DNA of 64,000 nt from Pseudomonas alkylphenolica (lineage in GTDB: Bacteria; Pseudomonadota; Gammaproteobacteria; Pseudomonadales; Pseudomonadaceae): assembly GCF_004025535.1 (NCBI RefSeq), contig NZ_QJRG01000034.1, positions 186,001-250,000 on the forward strand. Reading direction: 5' to 3'. Position numbers and translations under genes: made by a program. The notes under the pieces were generated by a model that saw nothing but the letters and a program-made list of their open reading frames with translations, searched no databases and had not been told where the DNA came from. Positions 43,230 to 53,467 of this stretch are shown piece after piece (position 1 is the first letter of the stretch; each line of letters starts with the position of its first letter).

Positions 43230-44345
43230 TTAACCCAGGTTGTCCTGAATCACGCTCAGCACGCGGCGGGCGACGTCAGCCGGTGCCACGGTGTTGATGT
43301 TCTTCTCGACGGTAACCTGAACGCTGTCGCCGACCTTGCTCAGGCGAACCTGATAACGCTCGGCACGGGCTTCACGCTCTTCCTTGCTCGGCGCGCTGCC
43401 GAACAGGCGGCTGAAGAAACCAGGCTCCTGGTCCTTGGCATCGGCCTTTTCAGCCAGGTTGATGTAGTACAGGCCCAGGCTGCGGTTGATGTCTTCGACA
43501 CGCCACTCGCCCTGTTCCAGGGCACGGCCGACGCTGGACCAGGCGCGATCGAGATCGGCGCCCAGGTTCAATACCGGGTTGCCGCTACCATCTTCGCTCA
43601 GGCTGACACGGCTCGGGGCGTCGAAATCACGGGCAGCGAGCAACGACACCGAACCGCCCTTCTCGGCGCTACGGGTCATGCTGGCGAGCATTTCATCGAC
43701 CAGGATGGCATCGACACCGGTGTTGTCGGAAGACGCAGGGAACGCCTGGTCGGCAGTGCTGCCAGCCGGACGCTCGACGGTCACGATGTAGACTTCACTG
43801 GTGTTGCGCTGCACGCCCGGCTCGATGCGGATACGCGCACGAACTTCGTTGTCGCTGCTGCTCGAGGCACTGGCCAGGCGCTTGGCCATGGACGTGGAGA
43901 GCTCGTCGAAACGCTGCCAGGTGGTGTTGAACTCACCGGTCTGCGGGCGTTCTTCGGCAATACGGAAGCCGTTGTCTTCAAAGAACTGACGGGCAACCGG
44001 CCAGACTTCGGCCGGCGCGCGCTGGGCCAGGACCCAACGGGCACTACCGCTTTTCTGCAGGCTGAAATCACTGATGTCGGAACCGGCGCTCAACGGCAGC
44101 GGACGCGGCACCTCGAACTCGCCCTTGACGTTGTCATCGGCGACATTGCGTGGAATCGGCAGCAGTGGATCAAGGCGCTTGGCGCTGCTGACATCAGGTG
44201 GCAGCTGCATCGGCGCCTTTTGGGTGGCCTCCAGATAATCGCTACCACGGTCACGGAAGTAACCCTCTTCACCCCACAGCCAGCCGCAACCGCTGGTGCT
44301 GGAGATGATCAATGCAAGGGCGGACAGACCAGCCAATCGCTTCAT
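43230..44345 (-). CDS. bamC: Outer membrane assembly lipoprotein BamC
   Basis: A 371-residue lipoprotein with lipobox cysteine C20 (ISSTSGC), a short unstructured N-terminus and two helix-grip domains (RWVLAQRAPAEVWPVARQFF and WSSVGRALEQGEWRVEDINRS). It is part of the BAM complex, inserting outer membrane proteins with BamA/B/D. It follows dapA by 17 bases and is presumably co-transcribed. Confidence 0.93.
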   Translation of the reverse strand: MKRLAGLSALALIISSTSGCGWLWGEEGYFRDRGSDYLEATQKAPMQLPPDVSSAKRLDPLLPIPRNVADDNVKGEFEVPRPLPLSAGSDISDFSLQKSGSARWVLAQRAPAEVWPVARQFFEDNGFRIAEERPQTGEFNTTWQRFDELSTSMAKRLASASSSSDNEVRARIRIEPGVQRNTSEVYIVTVERPAGSTADQAFPASSDNTGVDAILVDEMLASMTRSAEKGGSVSLLAARDFDAPSRVSLSEDGSGNPVLNLGADLDRAWSSVGRALEQGEWRVEDINRSLGLYYINLAEKADAKDQEPGFFSRLFGSAPSKEEREARAERYQVRLSKVGDSVQVTVEKNINTVAPADVARRVLSVIQDNLG

Positions 44346-44362
44346 GCGGTGTACTTCCTCAA

Positions 44363-45241
44363 TTAAACCAGCACGCCCGACTGGCGCAGGGCCTGGCGGA
44401 CGATGTCGTGACAGGATTCGCTCAGCCAGGTCAGTGGCAGGCGGATGCCTTGTTGCATCAGGCCCATTTCAACGAGCGCCCACTTCACCGGAATCGGGTT
44501 GGCCTCGCAGAACAGGTGCTTGTGCAGCGGCATGAGTTTTTCGTTGATGGCACGGGCCTCTTCGGCCTTGCCTTCAAGGGCGGCTTCGCACAGGTCGGCC
44601 ATTTCGCGCGGGGCGACGTTGGCGGTAACCGAGATGTTGCCCTTGCCGCCCAGCAGGATCAGTTCGACGGCAGTCGGGTCATCACCGGACAGCACGATGA
44701 AGTCGCTGCTCACGCCGTCGAGAATGGCCTTGGCGCGCTTCAGGTCGCCAGTGGCTTCCTTGATGCCGATGATGTTCGGCACGCTGGACAGGCGGATCAC
44801 GGTCTCGGCCTGCATGTCGCAGGAGGTGCGGCCGGGTACGTTGTAGAGGATCTGCGGGATGTCCACGGCTTCGGCAATGTGCTTGAAGTGCTGGTACAGG
44901 CCTTCCTGGGTCGGCTTGTTGTAGTACGGCACCACCAGCAGGCAGGCGTCGGCGCCGGCGTCTTTGGCGTTCTGGGTCAGGTGCACCGCTTCGCTGGTGG
45001 AGTTGGCACCCGTACCGGCGATCACCGGAATACGGCCATTGACCTGCTTGACTACAGCCTTGATGACTTCGATGTGCTCTTTGACATCCAGGGTCGCCGA
45101 CTCGCCGGTGGTACCGACGGCAACAATGGCGTGGGTGCCATTTTCCAGGTGGAAGTCCACGAGTTTGCGTAGGCTGTCCCAATCAAGACGCCCTTGTGCA
45201 TCCATGGGTGTGACCAATGCCACCATACTGCCCGCAATCAT
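44363..45241 (-). CDS. dapA: 4-hydroxy-tetrahydrodipicolinate synthase
   Basis: A 292-residue enzyme condensing pyruvate and aspartate semialdehyde in lysine and peptidoglycan precursor synthesis. The Schiff-base lysine is K161 (GIKEATGD), Y133 and T44/T45 complete the proton relay (GTTGES). The ATG at 45241 gives the standard N-terminus [12 protein letters not shown]. Upstream in-frame reading to 45484 is not supported. Divergent from gcvR. Confidence 0.97.
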   Translation of the reverse strand: MIAGSMVALVTPMDAQGRLDWDSLRKLVDFHLENGTHAIVAVGTTGESATLDVKEHIEVIKAVVKQVNGRIPVIAGTGANSTSEAVHLTQNAKDAGADACLLVVPYYNKPTQEGLYQHFKHIAEAVDIPQILYNVPGRTSCDMQAETVIRLSSVPNIIGIKEATGDLKRAKAILDGVSSDFIVLSGDDPTAVELILLGGKGNISVTANVAPREMADLCEAALEGKAEEARAINEKLMPLHKHLFCEANPIPVKWALVEMGLMQQGIRLPLTWLSESCHDIVRQALRQSGVLV

Positions 45242-45501
45242 GAAACTGCTCCTGCCGGAAAAAGAGAGCGGTAATGGTACTGGCGCCATCGGCCTTGCAC
45301 AAGCGAAGCAGGCGGCTGGAGCATTCCCCTCGGCGGCCATTTTCGCTACCCTTCTGTCTTTGATCGGTACACAGCGGCCCGCCGGGCTGCCGACAACCTG
45401 CGCAGGCAGTGCCCAAAGCCTCGATCCTGAGCCCCGGGACCACGCCCACACGCCTTTCTGACCCGTCAGGTACCGACCGCTCATCGCTTTAGGAATGCTG
45501 C

Positions 45502-46062
45502 ATGTCCACCCCCACCGTTCGCGAACAATTCCTTGTCATCAGTGCCCTTGGCCCCAATCCGATGGAACTGACCAATATCCTGTGCCGGGCCAGCAACGAT
45601 AATCGCTGCTCGGTCGTCACCTCGCGCCTGACCCGTCATGGCGAATGCAGCGCGCTGGTGCTGCAGGTCGCTGGCAGCTGGGACGCCCTCGCCCGTTTCG
45701 AAGGTGCCTTGCCGGGCCTGGCGAAGAAACACGCCTTCACCGTGAACGTGGTGCGCAGCGCCGAGCTCGAAGTACGCCCGTTGTCGCTGCCGTATGTCGC
45801 CTACGTCAGCGCCGCCTACCGCCCGGACATCATCAACGAGCTGTGCCAGTTCTTCATTGATCACCATGTCGAGCTGGAAAACCTTACCTGCGACACCTAT
45901 CAGGCACCGCAGACCGGCGGCACCATGCTCAATGCGACGCTGACCGTGACCCTGCCGGCCGGCACCCAGATCAGCTGGTTGCGCGAGCAGTTCCTGGACT
46001 TTTCCGACGCCTTGAACCTGGATGCACTGATCGAACCTTGGCGCCCACAAAACCCACTGTAA
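45502..46062 (+). CDS. gcvR: GcvR-like ACT-domain regulator
   Basis: A 186-residue protein with two ACT domains (residues about 8-85 and 95-175; [18 protein letters not shown] at the start). GcvR represses the glycine cleavage system by binding GcvA in E. coli. AGGAATG lies before the ATG. It is followed by bcp with the usual short gap. Confidence 0.9.
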   Translation: MSTPTVREQFLVISALGPNPMELTNILCRASNDNRCSVVTSRLTRHGECSALVLQVAGSWDALARFEGALPGLAKKHAFTVNVVRSAELEVRPLSLPYVAYVSAAYRPDIINELCQFFIDHHVELENLTCDTYQAPQTGGTMLNATLTVTLPAGTQISWLREQFLDFSDALNLDALIEPWRPQNPL

Positions 46063-46073
46063 GGAAGCTCACC

Positions 46074-46547
46074 ATGGCCGTTGAACTCGACCAACCCGTC
46101 GCCGACTTCCAGGCGCAGGCCACCAGTGGCCAGAGCGTCAGCCTGTCCGGTCTTGCCGGCAAACAGGTGGTGATCTACTTCTACCCCAAGGACAGCACGC
46201 CGGGCTGCACCACCGAAGGTCAGGGCTTTCGCGATCAGTACGCAGCGTTCCAGGCGGCCAACACCGAAGTGTTCGGCGTGTCGCGTGATGGCCTCAAGTC
46301 GCACGAGAACTTCAAGGCCAAGCAAGGTTTCCCGTTCGAGCTGATCAGTGACAAGGACGAAGCCCTGTGCCAGCTGTTCGATGTGATCAAGCTGAAGAAG
46401 CTGTATGGCAAGGAATACATGGGTGTCGACCGCAGCACCTTCCTGATCGACAAGCACGGCGTGCTGCGCAAGGCGTGGCGCGGCGTGAAGGTTCCGGGAC
46501 ACGTGGACGCCGTACTGGCTGAAGCGCAGGCGTTGAACAAGGCCTGA
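46074..46547 (+). CDS. bcp: Peroxiredoxin, Bcp type
   Basis: A 157-residue thioredoxin-dependent peroxidase. The peroxidatic cysteine is C45 in DSTPGCTTEG. The second cysteine found at position 50 in E. coli Bcp is replaced by glutamine, so it would act as a 1-Cys or alternative 2-Cys enzyme. AAGGAAG precedes the ATG at 46074. It lies in the conserved dapA-gcvR-bcp block. Confidence 0.94.
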   Translation: MAVELDQPVADFQAQATSGQSVSLSGLAGKQVVIYFYPKDSTPGCTTEGQGFRDQYAAFQAANTEVFGVSRDGLKSHENFKAKQGFPFELISDKDEALCQLFDVIKLKKLYGKEYMGVDRSTFLIDKHGVLRKAWRGVKVPGHVDAVLAEAQALNKA

Positions 46548-46567
46548 AACATACCGTTCAGGGCTTT

Positions 46568-46595
46568 TGCAGGAGCGGACTCATCCGCTCCTGCA
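46568..46595. terminator. REP-like hairpin after bcp
   Basis: TGCAGGAGCGGA and TCCGCTCCTGCA pair perfectly around CTCA, between the convergent bcp and AI-2E-family genes. It is a short version of the REP motif. Confidence 0.75.
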
Positions 46596-46601
46596 GTCTG
46601 G

Positions 46602-47672
46602 TTACAGTAACGGCGCCACTGCTGGCTCCTGCCTTGGCCAGGCATCCAGCACTGCCTTGAACAGCGTCGCCAGCGGGATCGCAAAGAAGATTCCCCAGAA
46701 CCCCCACAAGCCCCCGAACAGCAGCACCGCACAGATGATTGCCACCGGGTGCAGACTCACCGCCTCGGAGAACAGCAACGGCACCAGCACGTTGCCATCC
46801 AGCGCCTGGATGATCGCGTACACCGCCATCAGGTAGATGAACTGATCGCCCCAGCCCCACTGGAACAGCGCAATCAGGGTGACCGGCACGGTGACCACCA
46901 CCGCCCCCACGTACGGCACCACCACCGACAACCCCACCAGCAAGGCCAGCAAAGCCGCATAGTTGAGCCCCAGGGCAATGAATGCGATATAGGTCGCTAC
47001 CCCGCAGATGAGGATTTCGATGCCCTTGCCGCGAATGTAGTTGGCGATCTGCCGGTTCATTTCCTCGGCCACCCGGGTCATCAGCTTGCGCTCGCGCGGC
47101 AGGTAGCCACTGACCCAGCGCGCAATCAGCTCGCGGTCCTTGAGGAAGAAGAACACCAGGATCGGCACCAGCACCAGGTAAATCATGATGTTGACCAGCA
47201 GCGGCAGGCTGGAAAGCGAAAACGTCAACGCCCACTGCCCGAACTTGCCGATCTCGCCACGCATTGCCTCGATGGCCTGCAGCACCTGCTCATCTGAGAC
47301 CAGGTGCGGGTAGCGCTCAGGCAACAGCAGCAACAACGACTGCCACTTGCCCAGCATCCCGGGGAGCTCGTTGAGCAAGGTAATCAACTGATGCCACAGC
47401 AACGGCACCAGCACCAGCAGAAACACCGCCAGGGCGCCCATGAACAGGGTGAACACCACGCCTACCGCATAGCGGGTCGGCACCCGCAGGCGCTCCAGGG
47501 CATTGACCAGCCCCTGCATGAGAAACGCCAGCACCATACCGGCCAATACCGGTGCGAGCATGCCACCGAGGGTCAGGACGGCGGTAAAGGCCAGAAACAG
47601 CAAGACCACCAGCACCACTGCTTCTTCGTCGGAGAAGTAGCGATGCATCCAGTCGCGAAGCACCTTGAACAT
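46602..47672 (-). CDS. AI-2E/PerM family membrane protein
   Basis: A 356-residue protein with about eight membrane helices and the family pattern (VVPYVGAVVVTVPVTLIAL and AIIQALDGNVLVPLLFSEAV). The family includes TqsA and PerM; substrates vary and most are unassigned. It lies between bcp and a TusA-like gene. Confidence 0.9.
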   Translation of the reverse strand: MFKVLRDWMHRYFSDEEAVVLVVLLFLAFTAVLTLGGMLAPVLAGMVLAFLMQGLVNALERLRVPTRYAVGVVFTLFMGALAVFLLVLVPLLWHQLITLLNELPGMLGKWQSLLLLLPERYPHLVSDEQVLQAIEAMRGEIGKFGQWALTFSLSSLPLLVNIMIYLVLVPILVFFFLKDRELIARWVSGYLPRERKLMTRVAEEMNRQIANYIRGKGIEILICGVATYIAFIALGLNYAALLALLVGLSVVVPYVGAVVVTVPVTLIALFQWGWGDQFIYLMAVYAIIQALDGNVLVPLLFSEAVSLHPVAIICAVLLFGGLWGFWGIFFAIPLATLFKAVLDAWPRQEPAVAPLL

Positions 47673-47693
47673 TAATGATCCTTAGGGAAAAAC

Positions 47694-47933
47694 TCAGGCT
47701 TTGCGCAGCCAGTAGGTGTAAACACCGTCTTCGGCCGTTTCGAGCAACAGTGTATGACCAGCCAGTTTTGCAAAAGTGCGAAAATCGCGTTGCGACCCGC
47801 CATCGGTGGCCCGCACCTTGAGTACCGCGCCACTGGCCAGGCGATTGAGCTCCATCTTTGCCTTGAGCAATGGCAGCGGGCAGTTCAGGCCGCAGGCATC
47901 GAGTTCGGCGTCAAACGTCGGGGTATCGCTCAT
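47694..47933 (-). CDS. TusA-family sulfur carrier protein
   Basis: A 79-residue protein with the CPxP-type sulfurtransfer cysteine (DACGLNCPLPLLKAK, C18) and the alpha/beta sandwich pattern. It may relay sulfur for tRNA thiolation or other pathways. It precedes the PerM-like gene by 21 bases and diverges from bepA. Confidence 0.92.
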   Translation of the reverse strand: MSDTPTFDAELDACGLNCPLPLLKAKMELNRLASGAVLKVRATDGGSQRDFRTFAKLAGHTLLLETAEDGVYTYWLRKA

Positions 47934-48041
47934 CAGGGGCTCCAGTCAGGCATGCTCGATCAAGCCCGGTAGAATACCGCCACTGGTCGCCAACGTGTGA
48001 GCCAGCTACAGTAAGGTTCTTTGTCGACCAGAGCTTCGTGC

Positions 48042-49475
48042 ATGAATTTACTGCGCCCTACCCTGCTGACGCTGGCCTGTTTGATGGCGCTGCCTGGCCA
48101 TGCCGACGACCTGCCGTCACTGGGCGACGCCAGTTCTGCCATTGTCTCCCCGCAACAGGAACACCAGCTGGGCCGCGCCTGGCTCAGTTTGCTGCGGGGC
48201 AATGTCAATCAACTGAACGATCCCCAGCTCAAGGATTATGTCGAAACCAGCGTCTACCGCCTGGCCGAAACCAGCCAGCTGCAAGACCGCCGCCTTGAAT
48301 TCATCCTCATCGACAGCCGCGAACTCAACGCCTTCGCCGCCCCCGGCGGGATTGTCGGGGTCAACGGTGGCCTGTTCCTCAATGCCCAGACCGAAGGCGA
48401 ATACGCCTCGGTACTGGCGCACGAACTGGCGCACTTGTCGCAACGCCACTTTGCCCGCGGCGTTGAAGCCCAACAACGCATGCAGTTGCCGATGATGGCG
48501 GCACTGCTTGCCGGTATCGTCGCTGCCGCCGCCGGTGCCGGCGATGCCGGTATCGCCGCGATTGCCGGTACCCAGGCCGCCGCCATTCAGGAACAACGGC
48601 GCTTCTCCCGACAGAACGAACAGGAAGCCGACCGTATCGGTATCCTCAACCTGGAAAAGGCAGGGTACGACCCGCGCAACATGCCGAGCATGTTCGAGCG
48701 CCTGATGCGCCAGTACCGCTACGACGCCAAACCGCCGGAATTTCTCCTGACTCACCCGGTGACCGAATCGCGTATCGCCGACACCCGCAACCGCGCCGAA
48801 CAGGCGCCCAAGGGCGGTACCGAAGACAGCGCGCGCTATCAACTGATCCGCGCCCGCGTCGCGTTGATCTACGAAGGTACGCCGGGCCTCGCTGCCAAGC
48901 GCTTCCGCGCGCAGCTGGATGAAGACCCGAAACTCGACTCGGCGCGCTACGGCCTGGCGCTTGCGCTGATCAAGGGCGGTCGCCTCAACGAGGCCCGTGA
49001 CGCGCTCAAGCCGTTGCTGGACAAGGCGCCCAACGACGTCACCTACAACCTGGCGCAGATCGACCTGGACATCACCAACAATCGCCTGGCCGATGCCCAG
49101 CAACGGGTCGAGCGCATGCGTGCCCTGTACCCGGCCAACTACCCGCTGCAGCAGGCGCGCATTGACCTGTTGCTCAAGCAGAACCGGCCGGCGGAGGCTG
49201 AGAAAGCCCTGGATGCCTTGCTCAAGAACCGTCCGGAGGACCCGGACGTGTGGTACGACGTGGCCGAGGTTCGCGGGCTGTCCGGCAACACCATCGGCCT
49301 GCACCAGGCCCGTGCCGAGTACTTTGCCCTGGTGGGCGACTTTGACCAGGCCCTGCAGCAGCTTGACTACGCCAAACAGCGGGCGGGCAACAACTTTGTG
49401 CTGGCGTCGAAAATCGATGCGCGCCAGCGCGAGTTGCTGGAGCAGCAGCGGATGGTCAAGGAAATGATGCGCTGA
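48042..49475 (+). CDS. bepA: BepA-like periplasmic M48 metalloprotease
   Basis: A 477-residue zinc protease with a signal peptide ending near HAD (residue 22). The zinc motif is HELAH (127-131) and the third ligand is in QNEQEADRIG. The C-terminal half is a TPR domain (YGLALALIKGGRLNEARDALKPLL). BepA assists and degrades outer membrane proteins such as LptD. The ATG at 48042 gives the signal peptide; an ATG at 48021 is in frame. Confidence 0.92.
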   Translation: MNLLRPTLLTLACLMALPGHADDLPSLGDASSAIVSPQQEHQLGRAWLSLLRGNVNQLNDPQLKDYVETSVYRLAETSQLQDRRLEFILIDSRELNAFAAPGGIVGVNGGLFLNAQTEGEYASVLAHELAHLSQRHFARGVEAQQRMQLPMMAALLAGIVAAAAGAGDAGIAAIAGTQAAAIQEQRRFSRQNEQEADRIGILNLEKAGYDPRNMPSMFERLMRQYRYDAKPPEFLLTHPVTESRIADTRNRAEQAPKGGTEDSARYQLIRARVALIYEGTPGLAAKRFRAQLDEDPKLDSARYGLALALIKGGRLNEARDALKPLLDKAPNDVTYNLAQIDLDITNNRLADAQQRVERMRALYPANYPLQQARIDLLLKQNRPAEAEKALDALLKNRPEDPDVWYDVAEVRGLSGNTIGLHQARAEYFALVGDFDQALQQLDYAKQRAGNNFVLASKIDARQRELLEQQRMVKEMMR

Positions 49476-49505
49476 GACACAGGCAACTGCAGGAACAACT
49501 GTCTT

Positions 49506-49593
49506 TGTGGGAGCGGGTTTACCCGCGAAAAGACACCACGCCTGACGAGCCGGGCCTGCTAAGTAGTCCTTCGCGGGTAAACCCGCTCCCACA
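49506..49593. repeat. REP-type inverted repeat
   Basis: Perfect 24-base arms at 49506-49529 and 49570-49593, of the same TGTGGGAGCGGG...CCCGCGAA design as the 9989 copy. It lies between the convergent bepA and nadA. Confidence 0.9.
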
Positions 49594-49670
49594 GGGTCTG
49601 CGCAGTTCTTGAGACTTGCAATGTACCTGTGCGAGCGGACTCACTGCGATGCCGGAGCGCTGCGCAGTTG

Positions 49671-50729
49671 TCAGGCGTTACCGGACAACTTCATCCGCGC
49701 TGCCTGGGTAAAGTCGAGCATGCGCTTGAGTGGCTTGATCGCCTGGGGAATCAGCGCCGGCTCGACGAAGATCTCGTTGCTGCCTTCACGCAGGCACTGC
49801 AAGGTGCGCTCAAGGGTGTTCATCGCCATCCACGGGCAATGTGCGCAACTGCGGCAGGCCGCGCCGTTGCCGGCGGTAGGCGCTTCGATGAAGACCTTGT
49901 CGGGGCACAACTGCTGCATCTTGTAGAAGATGCCGCGGTCGGTGGCAACGATGAAGGTCTTGTTCGGCATAGTTTGCGCGGCGGCAATCAGCTGGCTGGT
50001 GGAGCCTACTGCATCGGCAAGGTCGATGACCGCTTCCGGCGACTCCGGGTGCACCAGGATCGCAGCTTCCGGGTACAGCGCCTTCATGTCGGCCAACTGG
50101 CGCGACTTGAACTCTTCATGAACGATGCAGGCACCGTCCCAGAGCAGCATGTCGGCACCGGTCTGTTTCTGGATATAGCGGCCCAGGTGCTGGTCCGGGC
50201 CCCAGATGATGGTTTCGCCGTTATCCATCAGGCTCTCGACAATTTCCAGCGCGCAGCTGGACGTCACCACCCAGTCGGCACGCGCCTTGACCGCTGCCGA
50301 AGTGTTGGCATAGACCACCACGGTACGCTCCGGGTGCTTGTCGCAGAACGCCGAGAACTCCTCCACCGGGCAGCCCAGGTCAAGCGAACAGGTCGCTTCC
50401 AGGGTCGGCATGAGCACGCGCTTTTCCGGATTGAGGATTTTTGCGGTCTCGCCCATGAAGCGCACACCCGCGACAATCACCGTGCTGGCTTCGTGCTTGT
50501 TGCCGAAGCGGGCCATTTCCAGTGAGTCGGACACGCAGCCACCGGTTTCCTCGGCCAGGGCCTGGATTACCGGGTCACAGTAGTAATGGGCAACCAGCAC
50601 CGCGTTCTGCGCCTTGAGTTCGGCGGCGATGGCGGCGCGGTAGTCGGCCTCTTGCTCGGGCGTCAGCGGCTTGGGCTGCTTGGCGTCGAGGTGGGCTTGG
50701 ACCAAAAGGCGTTCGGAAATCTGGGTCAT
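49671..50729 (-). CDS. nadA: Quinolinate synthase A
   Basis: A 352-residue [4Fe-4S] enzyme that makes quinolinate from iminoaspartate and DHAP in NAD synthesis. Motifs [38 protein letters not shown] and the C-terminal [13 protein letters not shown] are diagnostic. The ATG at 50729 gives the family N-terminus; the in-frame extension to 50843 is atypical. Confidence 0.96.
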   Translation of the reverse strand: MTQISERLLVQAHLDAKQPKPLTPEQEADYRAAIAAELKAQNAVLVAHYYCDPVIQALAEETGGCVSDSLEMARFGNKHEASTVIVAGVRFMGETAKILNPEKRVLMPTLEATCSLDLGCPVEEFSAFCDKHPERTVVVYANTSAAVKARADWVVTSSCALEIVESLMDNGETIIWGPDQHLGRYIQKQTGADMLLWDGACIVHEEFKSRQLADMKALYPEAAILVHPESPEAVIDLADAVGSTSQLIAAAQTMPNKTFIVATDRGIFYKMQQLCPDKVFIEAPTAGNGAACRSCAHCPWMAMNTLERTLQCLREGSNEIFVEPALIPQAIKPLKRMLDFTQAARMKLSGNA

Positions 50730-50927
50730 GATCGCTGGACCTGCAGGCGCTTGTGCGCGTAAGTCGAGTGTATCACCGAGCCCTGGCAAATCGGTTAGCG
50801 GCTCTGCAGGCAAGGCGCTCAATGGCATTGTCGACAGAACCAAAGACCTTCTGCGGCCTCGGGTTTTTATGGGATGCCGAAGGCTACAGATAATCGGATG
50901 AATTCAAAAGGTTTTTTTAGTGAAACA

Positions 50928-50960
50928 GACTGCGGGGCGACTGCCTGTCACCCCGCAGTC
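50928..50960 (-). terminator. Terminator-like hairpin after the YdgA-like gene
   Basis: GACTGCGGGG and CCCCGCAGTC pair perfectly around 13 bases. It starts six bases past the stop of the minus-strand gene. A short U-rich stretch follows on that strand. Confidence 0.65.
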
Positions 50961-50965
50961 CCGCC

Positions 50966-52453
50966 TCAGCCTTCGCTCGGGCGCACAGCCCCGAGATTCG
51001 CCATGATCAGACTGGCGAACTGCTCTACCGTCAACTTCTGACCGTTGAAATCGACCATGCCGTCAACGTAGTGCAAACGGGTGACAATATCATTGCCCTG
51101 CACCGTGGCCATCTGGCTCTGCACCGCCATCATGCCGACCATTTCCCCGGCCTGCGATGCCTGGGTAGACAACACTTGCGCATCGCTCTGACCTGCAAGC
51201 CGGGCCTGCAGCACGGCCAGGTCACCGATCATTGGCTTGGACAGCTGCAGCGAGCCTTGCACCTGGGCGATCATCTGCTTGTACAGATCCGCCGGTGGCA
51301 GCTCCAGAGACGCTGGCTTGGCCAGGTCGACGCTCAGGCTGAAACGGCTCTCGCCATTAGCCGTCTTGAAGGAGAAATTTTCCAGGGCAATCTGTGGCTT
51401 GGCCGCCAGCACCTGCTGGACGTTGCCATAGACCTGGGTTTTTTCCGCCTCGGTCATCGGCAACGACGGGAAGACCTCACCCTTCGCCGCCGCGGCCTGA
51501 AACTCCGGCAGCCGGCTCTGGTGCCAGGCAGCCAGCGCCTGCAGGGCGTCCATATCAAGGTTTTTCAAACTCCAGAGCATTTCACTGGAGCCGACCGGCT
51601 GGCCATCAACGTTGATGTCGGCCACCTTGTAGGCAACGGTGCCGGACAACTTCGCGCCGTTCGCCTCGGATTGGCTGTTTTGCTCCAGGCCCTTCATCAG
51701 CAGTACGTTCTGCTGCGCTCCTGTGGCCACGCTGACCTCACCCAAGGCCATATTGGTTTTGCCGAAATAGAACCCCGAGGCTGCCTTGCTCATGGTCCCG
51801 ACCAGGCTCAGGTCCTTGAGTGCGATCTTCACTGGCGCACCGCTCTGGTCAACCAGGTTGAAGTTCACATTCGCCGAGTTGCCGCTGAAGGTGACTTGCT
51901 CGGCATTGCGCGTGCCCGTCGCCTGCACGTTCAACCCGGAGAACTTCACCAGCGATTGCCCCGACTCGGTCAATTCCATTGGCGGCATGATGAACGTGCC
52001 GTCGGTCGAACCGTCGTACCCCAGACTGTTGTGGCCATAGATCGGCGGAACATCGCCGCTGGCAGCGAACCAGTCCGCAGTGACCGCGTCCTTTTCCAGG
52101 GCGTAGTTGCTGTACGCCATGACCGGCATGAGCTTCAACGCTTTGACCCGCGACCATGGCAAAGGGCCGTGCTCGACGCGATCGACAAAGCCCAGTTCGA
52201 AACTGCGCAGTTCCTCGCCGACCATCAGGTTGTTGGCTTTGATGCGGTAATGCACGGTGCTCGAATACAGGTGCGATTCCACCGACGCCAGCTCCAGCGT
52301 GACATCGCCGGCCGACAGCTTGAGCTGTGCATTGGCTTGTGCCACGGCCTGATTGAGCACATCGGGCAACTGCTTTCCGGTGTACCAGGCGCCTGCCGTG
52401 CACGCTGCAGCCACGACAACGACGAGCCCTAGTACACCTGTTGTCTTCTTCAT
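50966..52453 (-). CDS. YdgA-family (DUF945) periplasmic protein
   Basis: A 495-residue protein with an N-terminal signal anchor (GVLGLVVVVAAACTAGAWY) and a beta-rich repetitive domain of the DUF945/YdgA family (SLKNLDMDALQALAAWHQSRLP). The role of YdgA in the envelope is unknown. It is transcribed alone. Confidence 0.85.
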   Translation of the reverse strand: MKKTTGVLGLVVVVAAACTAGAWYTGKQLPDVLNQAVAQANAQLKLSAGDVTLELASVESHLYSSTVHYRIKANNLMVGEELRSFELGFVDRVEHGPLPWSRVKALKLMPVMAYSNYALEKDAVTADWFAASGDVPPIYGHNSLGYDGSTDGTFIMPPMELTESGQSLVKFSGLNVQATGTRNAEQVTFSGNSANVNFNLVDQSGAPVKIALKDLSLVGTMSKAASGFYFGKTNMALGEVSVATGAQQNVLLMKGLEQNSQSEANGAKLSGTVAYKVADINVDGQPVGSSEMLWSLKNLDMDALQALAAWHQSRLPEFQAAAAKGEVFPSLPMTEAEKTQVYGNVQQVLAAKPQIALENFSFKTANGESRFSLSVDLAKPASLELPPADLYKQMIAQVQGSLQLSKPMIGDLAVLQARLAGQSDAQVLSTQASQAGEMVGMMAVQSQMATVQGNDIVTRLHYVDGMVDFNGQKLTVEQFASLIMANLGAVRPSEG

Positions 52454-52505
52454 GAATTGTTCCGTTCGTCCATTTTTTAAAGGGTGTTGCTAAGAGGCAC
52501 TTGGC

Positions 52506-53375
52506 CTATTCGTTGACATCCATGAACTCACGGGCCCAGACGATGTAGTCGTTCGGCACCGTGTAGGTATGGGTAAGTTCGGTGGCGCTCAGGTCCGACG
52601 CGCTGCTGGTGATCTTGCGTTGCTCGCGCAGGCAGTCGTAGGTCGCCTTGATCGCGGCGAAATACGCGCCATGGCCGTCCACGGCAATGCGTACGCCCAG
52701 TTGCGCCAGGCGGGCGTCGTCGTGCAGCTGCGGGTTGCCGTAGGTCACCAGCATCAGCGGCACGCTCAGGTGGGCGGCAATCTGCTCAAGGTGCTCGAAG
52801 TCGCGGATGCCAACCATGCACAGGGCATCGGCCCCGGCATTCTGGTAGGCCACGGTACGGGCGATGACTTCCTCGACCGGGATCAGTGCAGCGTTGGTCC
52901 GGGCGATGATCGACAGCTCCGGATCGACACGCGCTTCCAGCGCCGCACGGATCTTGCCAACGCCTTCGGCAATGCTGATCAGGTCGGTGGATTTGCGCCC
53001 GAACTGAGCCGGCAACAGGGTGTCTTCAATGGTCAGCGCGGCGATGCCCGCACGCTCAAGTTCGGTGACCGTACGCATGACGTTCAGGGCGTTGCCGTAG
53101 CCATGGTCGGCGTCGGCAATCACCGGCAGCTGCGCTACCCGGCCGATACGCGTGGCCTGTTCGGCGAACTCGCTGAGGGTGATCAAGGCAAAATCAGGTG
53201 CAGCCAGCACCTGCAGAGAAGCAACCGAACCACCCAGGATGCCTACCTCAAAGCCAAGGTCGGCAGCGATACGCGCTGACATTGGATCGAACACGGAAGC
53301 CGTGTGGTAGCAGGCAGGAGAAGCAAGGAGTTTACGAAACGCGCGACGCAGGTCTTGGTGGGAGGCTCTTGGCAT
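52506..53375 (-). CDS. Oxaloacetate decarboxylase (PEP mutase/ICL superfamily)
   Basis: A 289-residue protein very like the P. aeruginosa PA4872 oxaloacetate decarboxylase: [39 protein letters not shown] and [18 protein letters not shown]. The fold is the isocitrate lyase/PEP mutase barrel with Mg2+ site at DADHG. It produces pyruvate and CO2 in the cytoplasm. It stands between the YdgA-like and AraC genes. Confidence 0.9.
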   Translation of the reverse strand: MPRASHQDLRRAFRKLLASPACYHTASVFDPMSARIAADLGFEVGILGGSVASLQVLAAPDFALITLSEFAEQATRIGRVAQLPVIADADHGYGNALNVMRTVTELERAGIAALTIEDTLLPAQFGRKSTDLISIAEGVGKIRAALEARVDPELSIIARTNAALIPVEEVIARTVAYQNAGADALCMVGIRDFEHLEQIAAHLSVPLMLVTYGNPQLHDDARLAQLGVRIAVDGHGAYFAAIKATYDCLREQRKITSSASDLSATELTHTYTVPNDYIVWAREFMDVNE

Positions 53376-53467
53376 GGTCTTTCCAATCTATCGACTTCAT
53401 TTATTGGATAGAACATACCACTCCGGGCGCTATCGCCGACAGCATCAGATGCACGGCTTTTACCCGT

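Noticed and set aside
42516..44366. 616-codon plus-strand frame opposite the MBL hydrolase and bamC genes
   Set aside because: High G+C makes long antisense frames common; both opposing proteins have clear motifs and this one has none.
45240..45461. Short plus-strand frame starting opposite the dapA start codon
   Set aside because: No ribosome-binding site, overlaps the dapA start, and the product has no protein-like features; the region is better seen as the dapA/gcvR divergent promoter.
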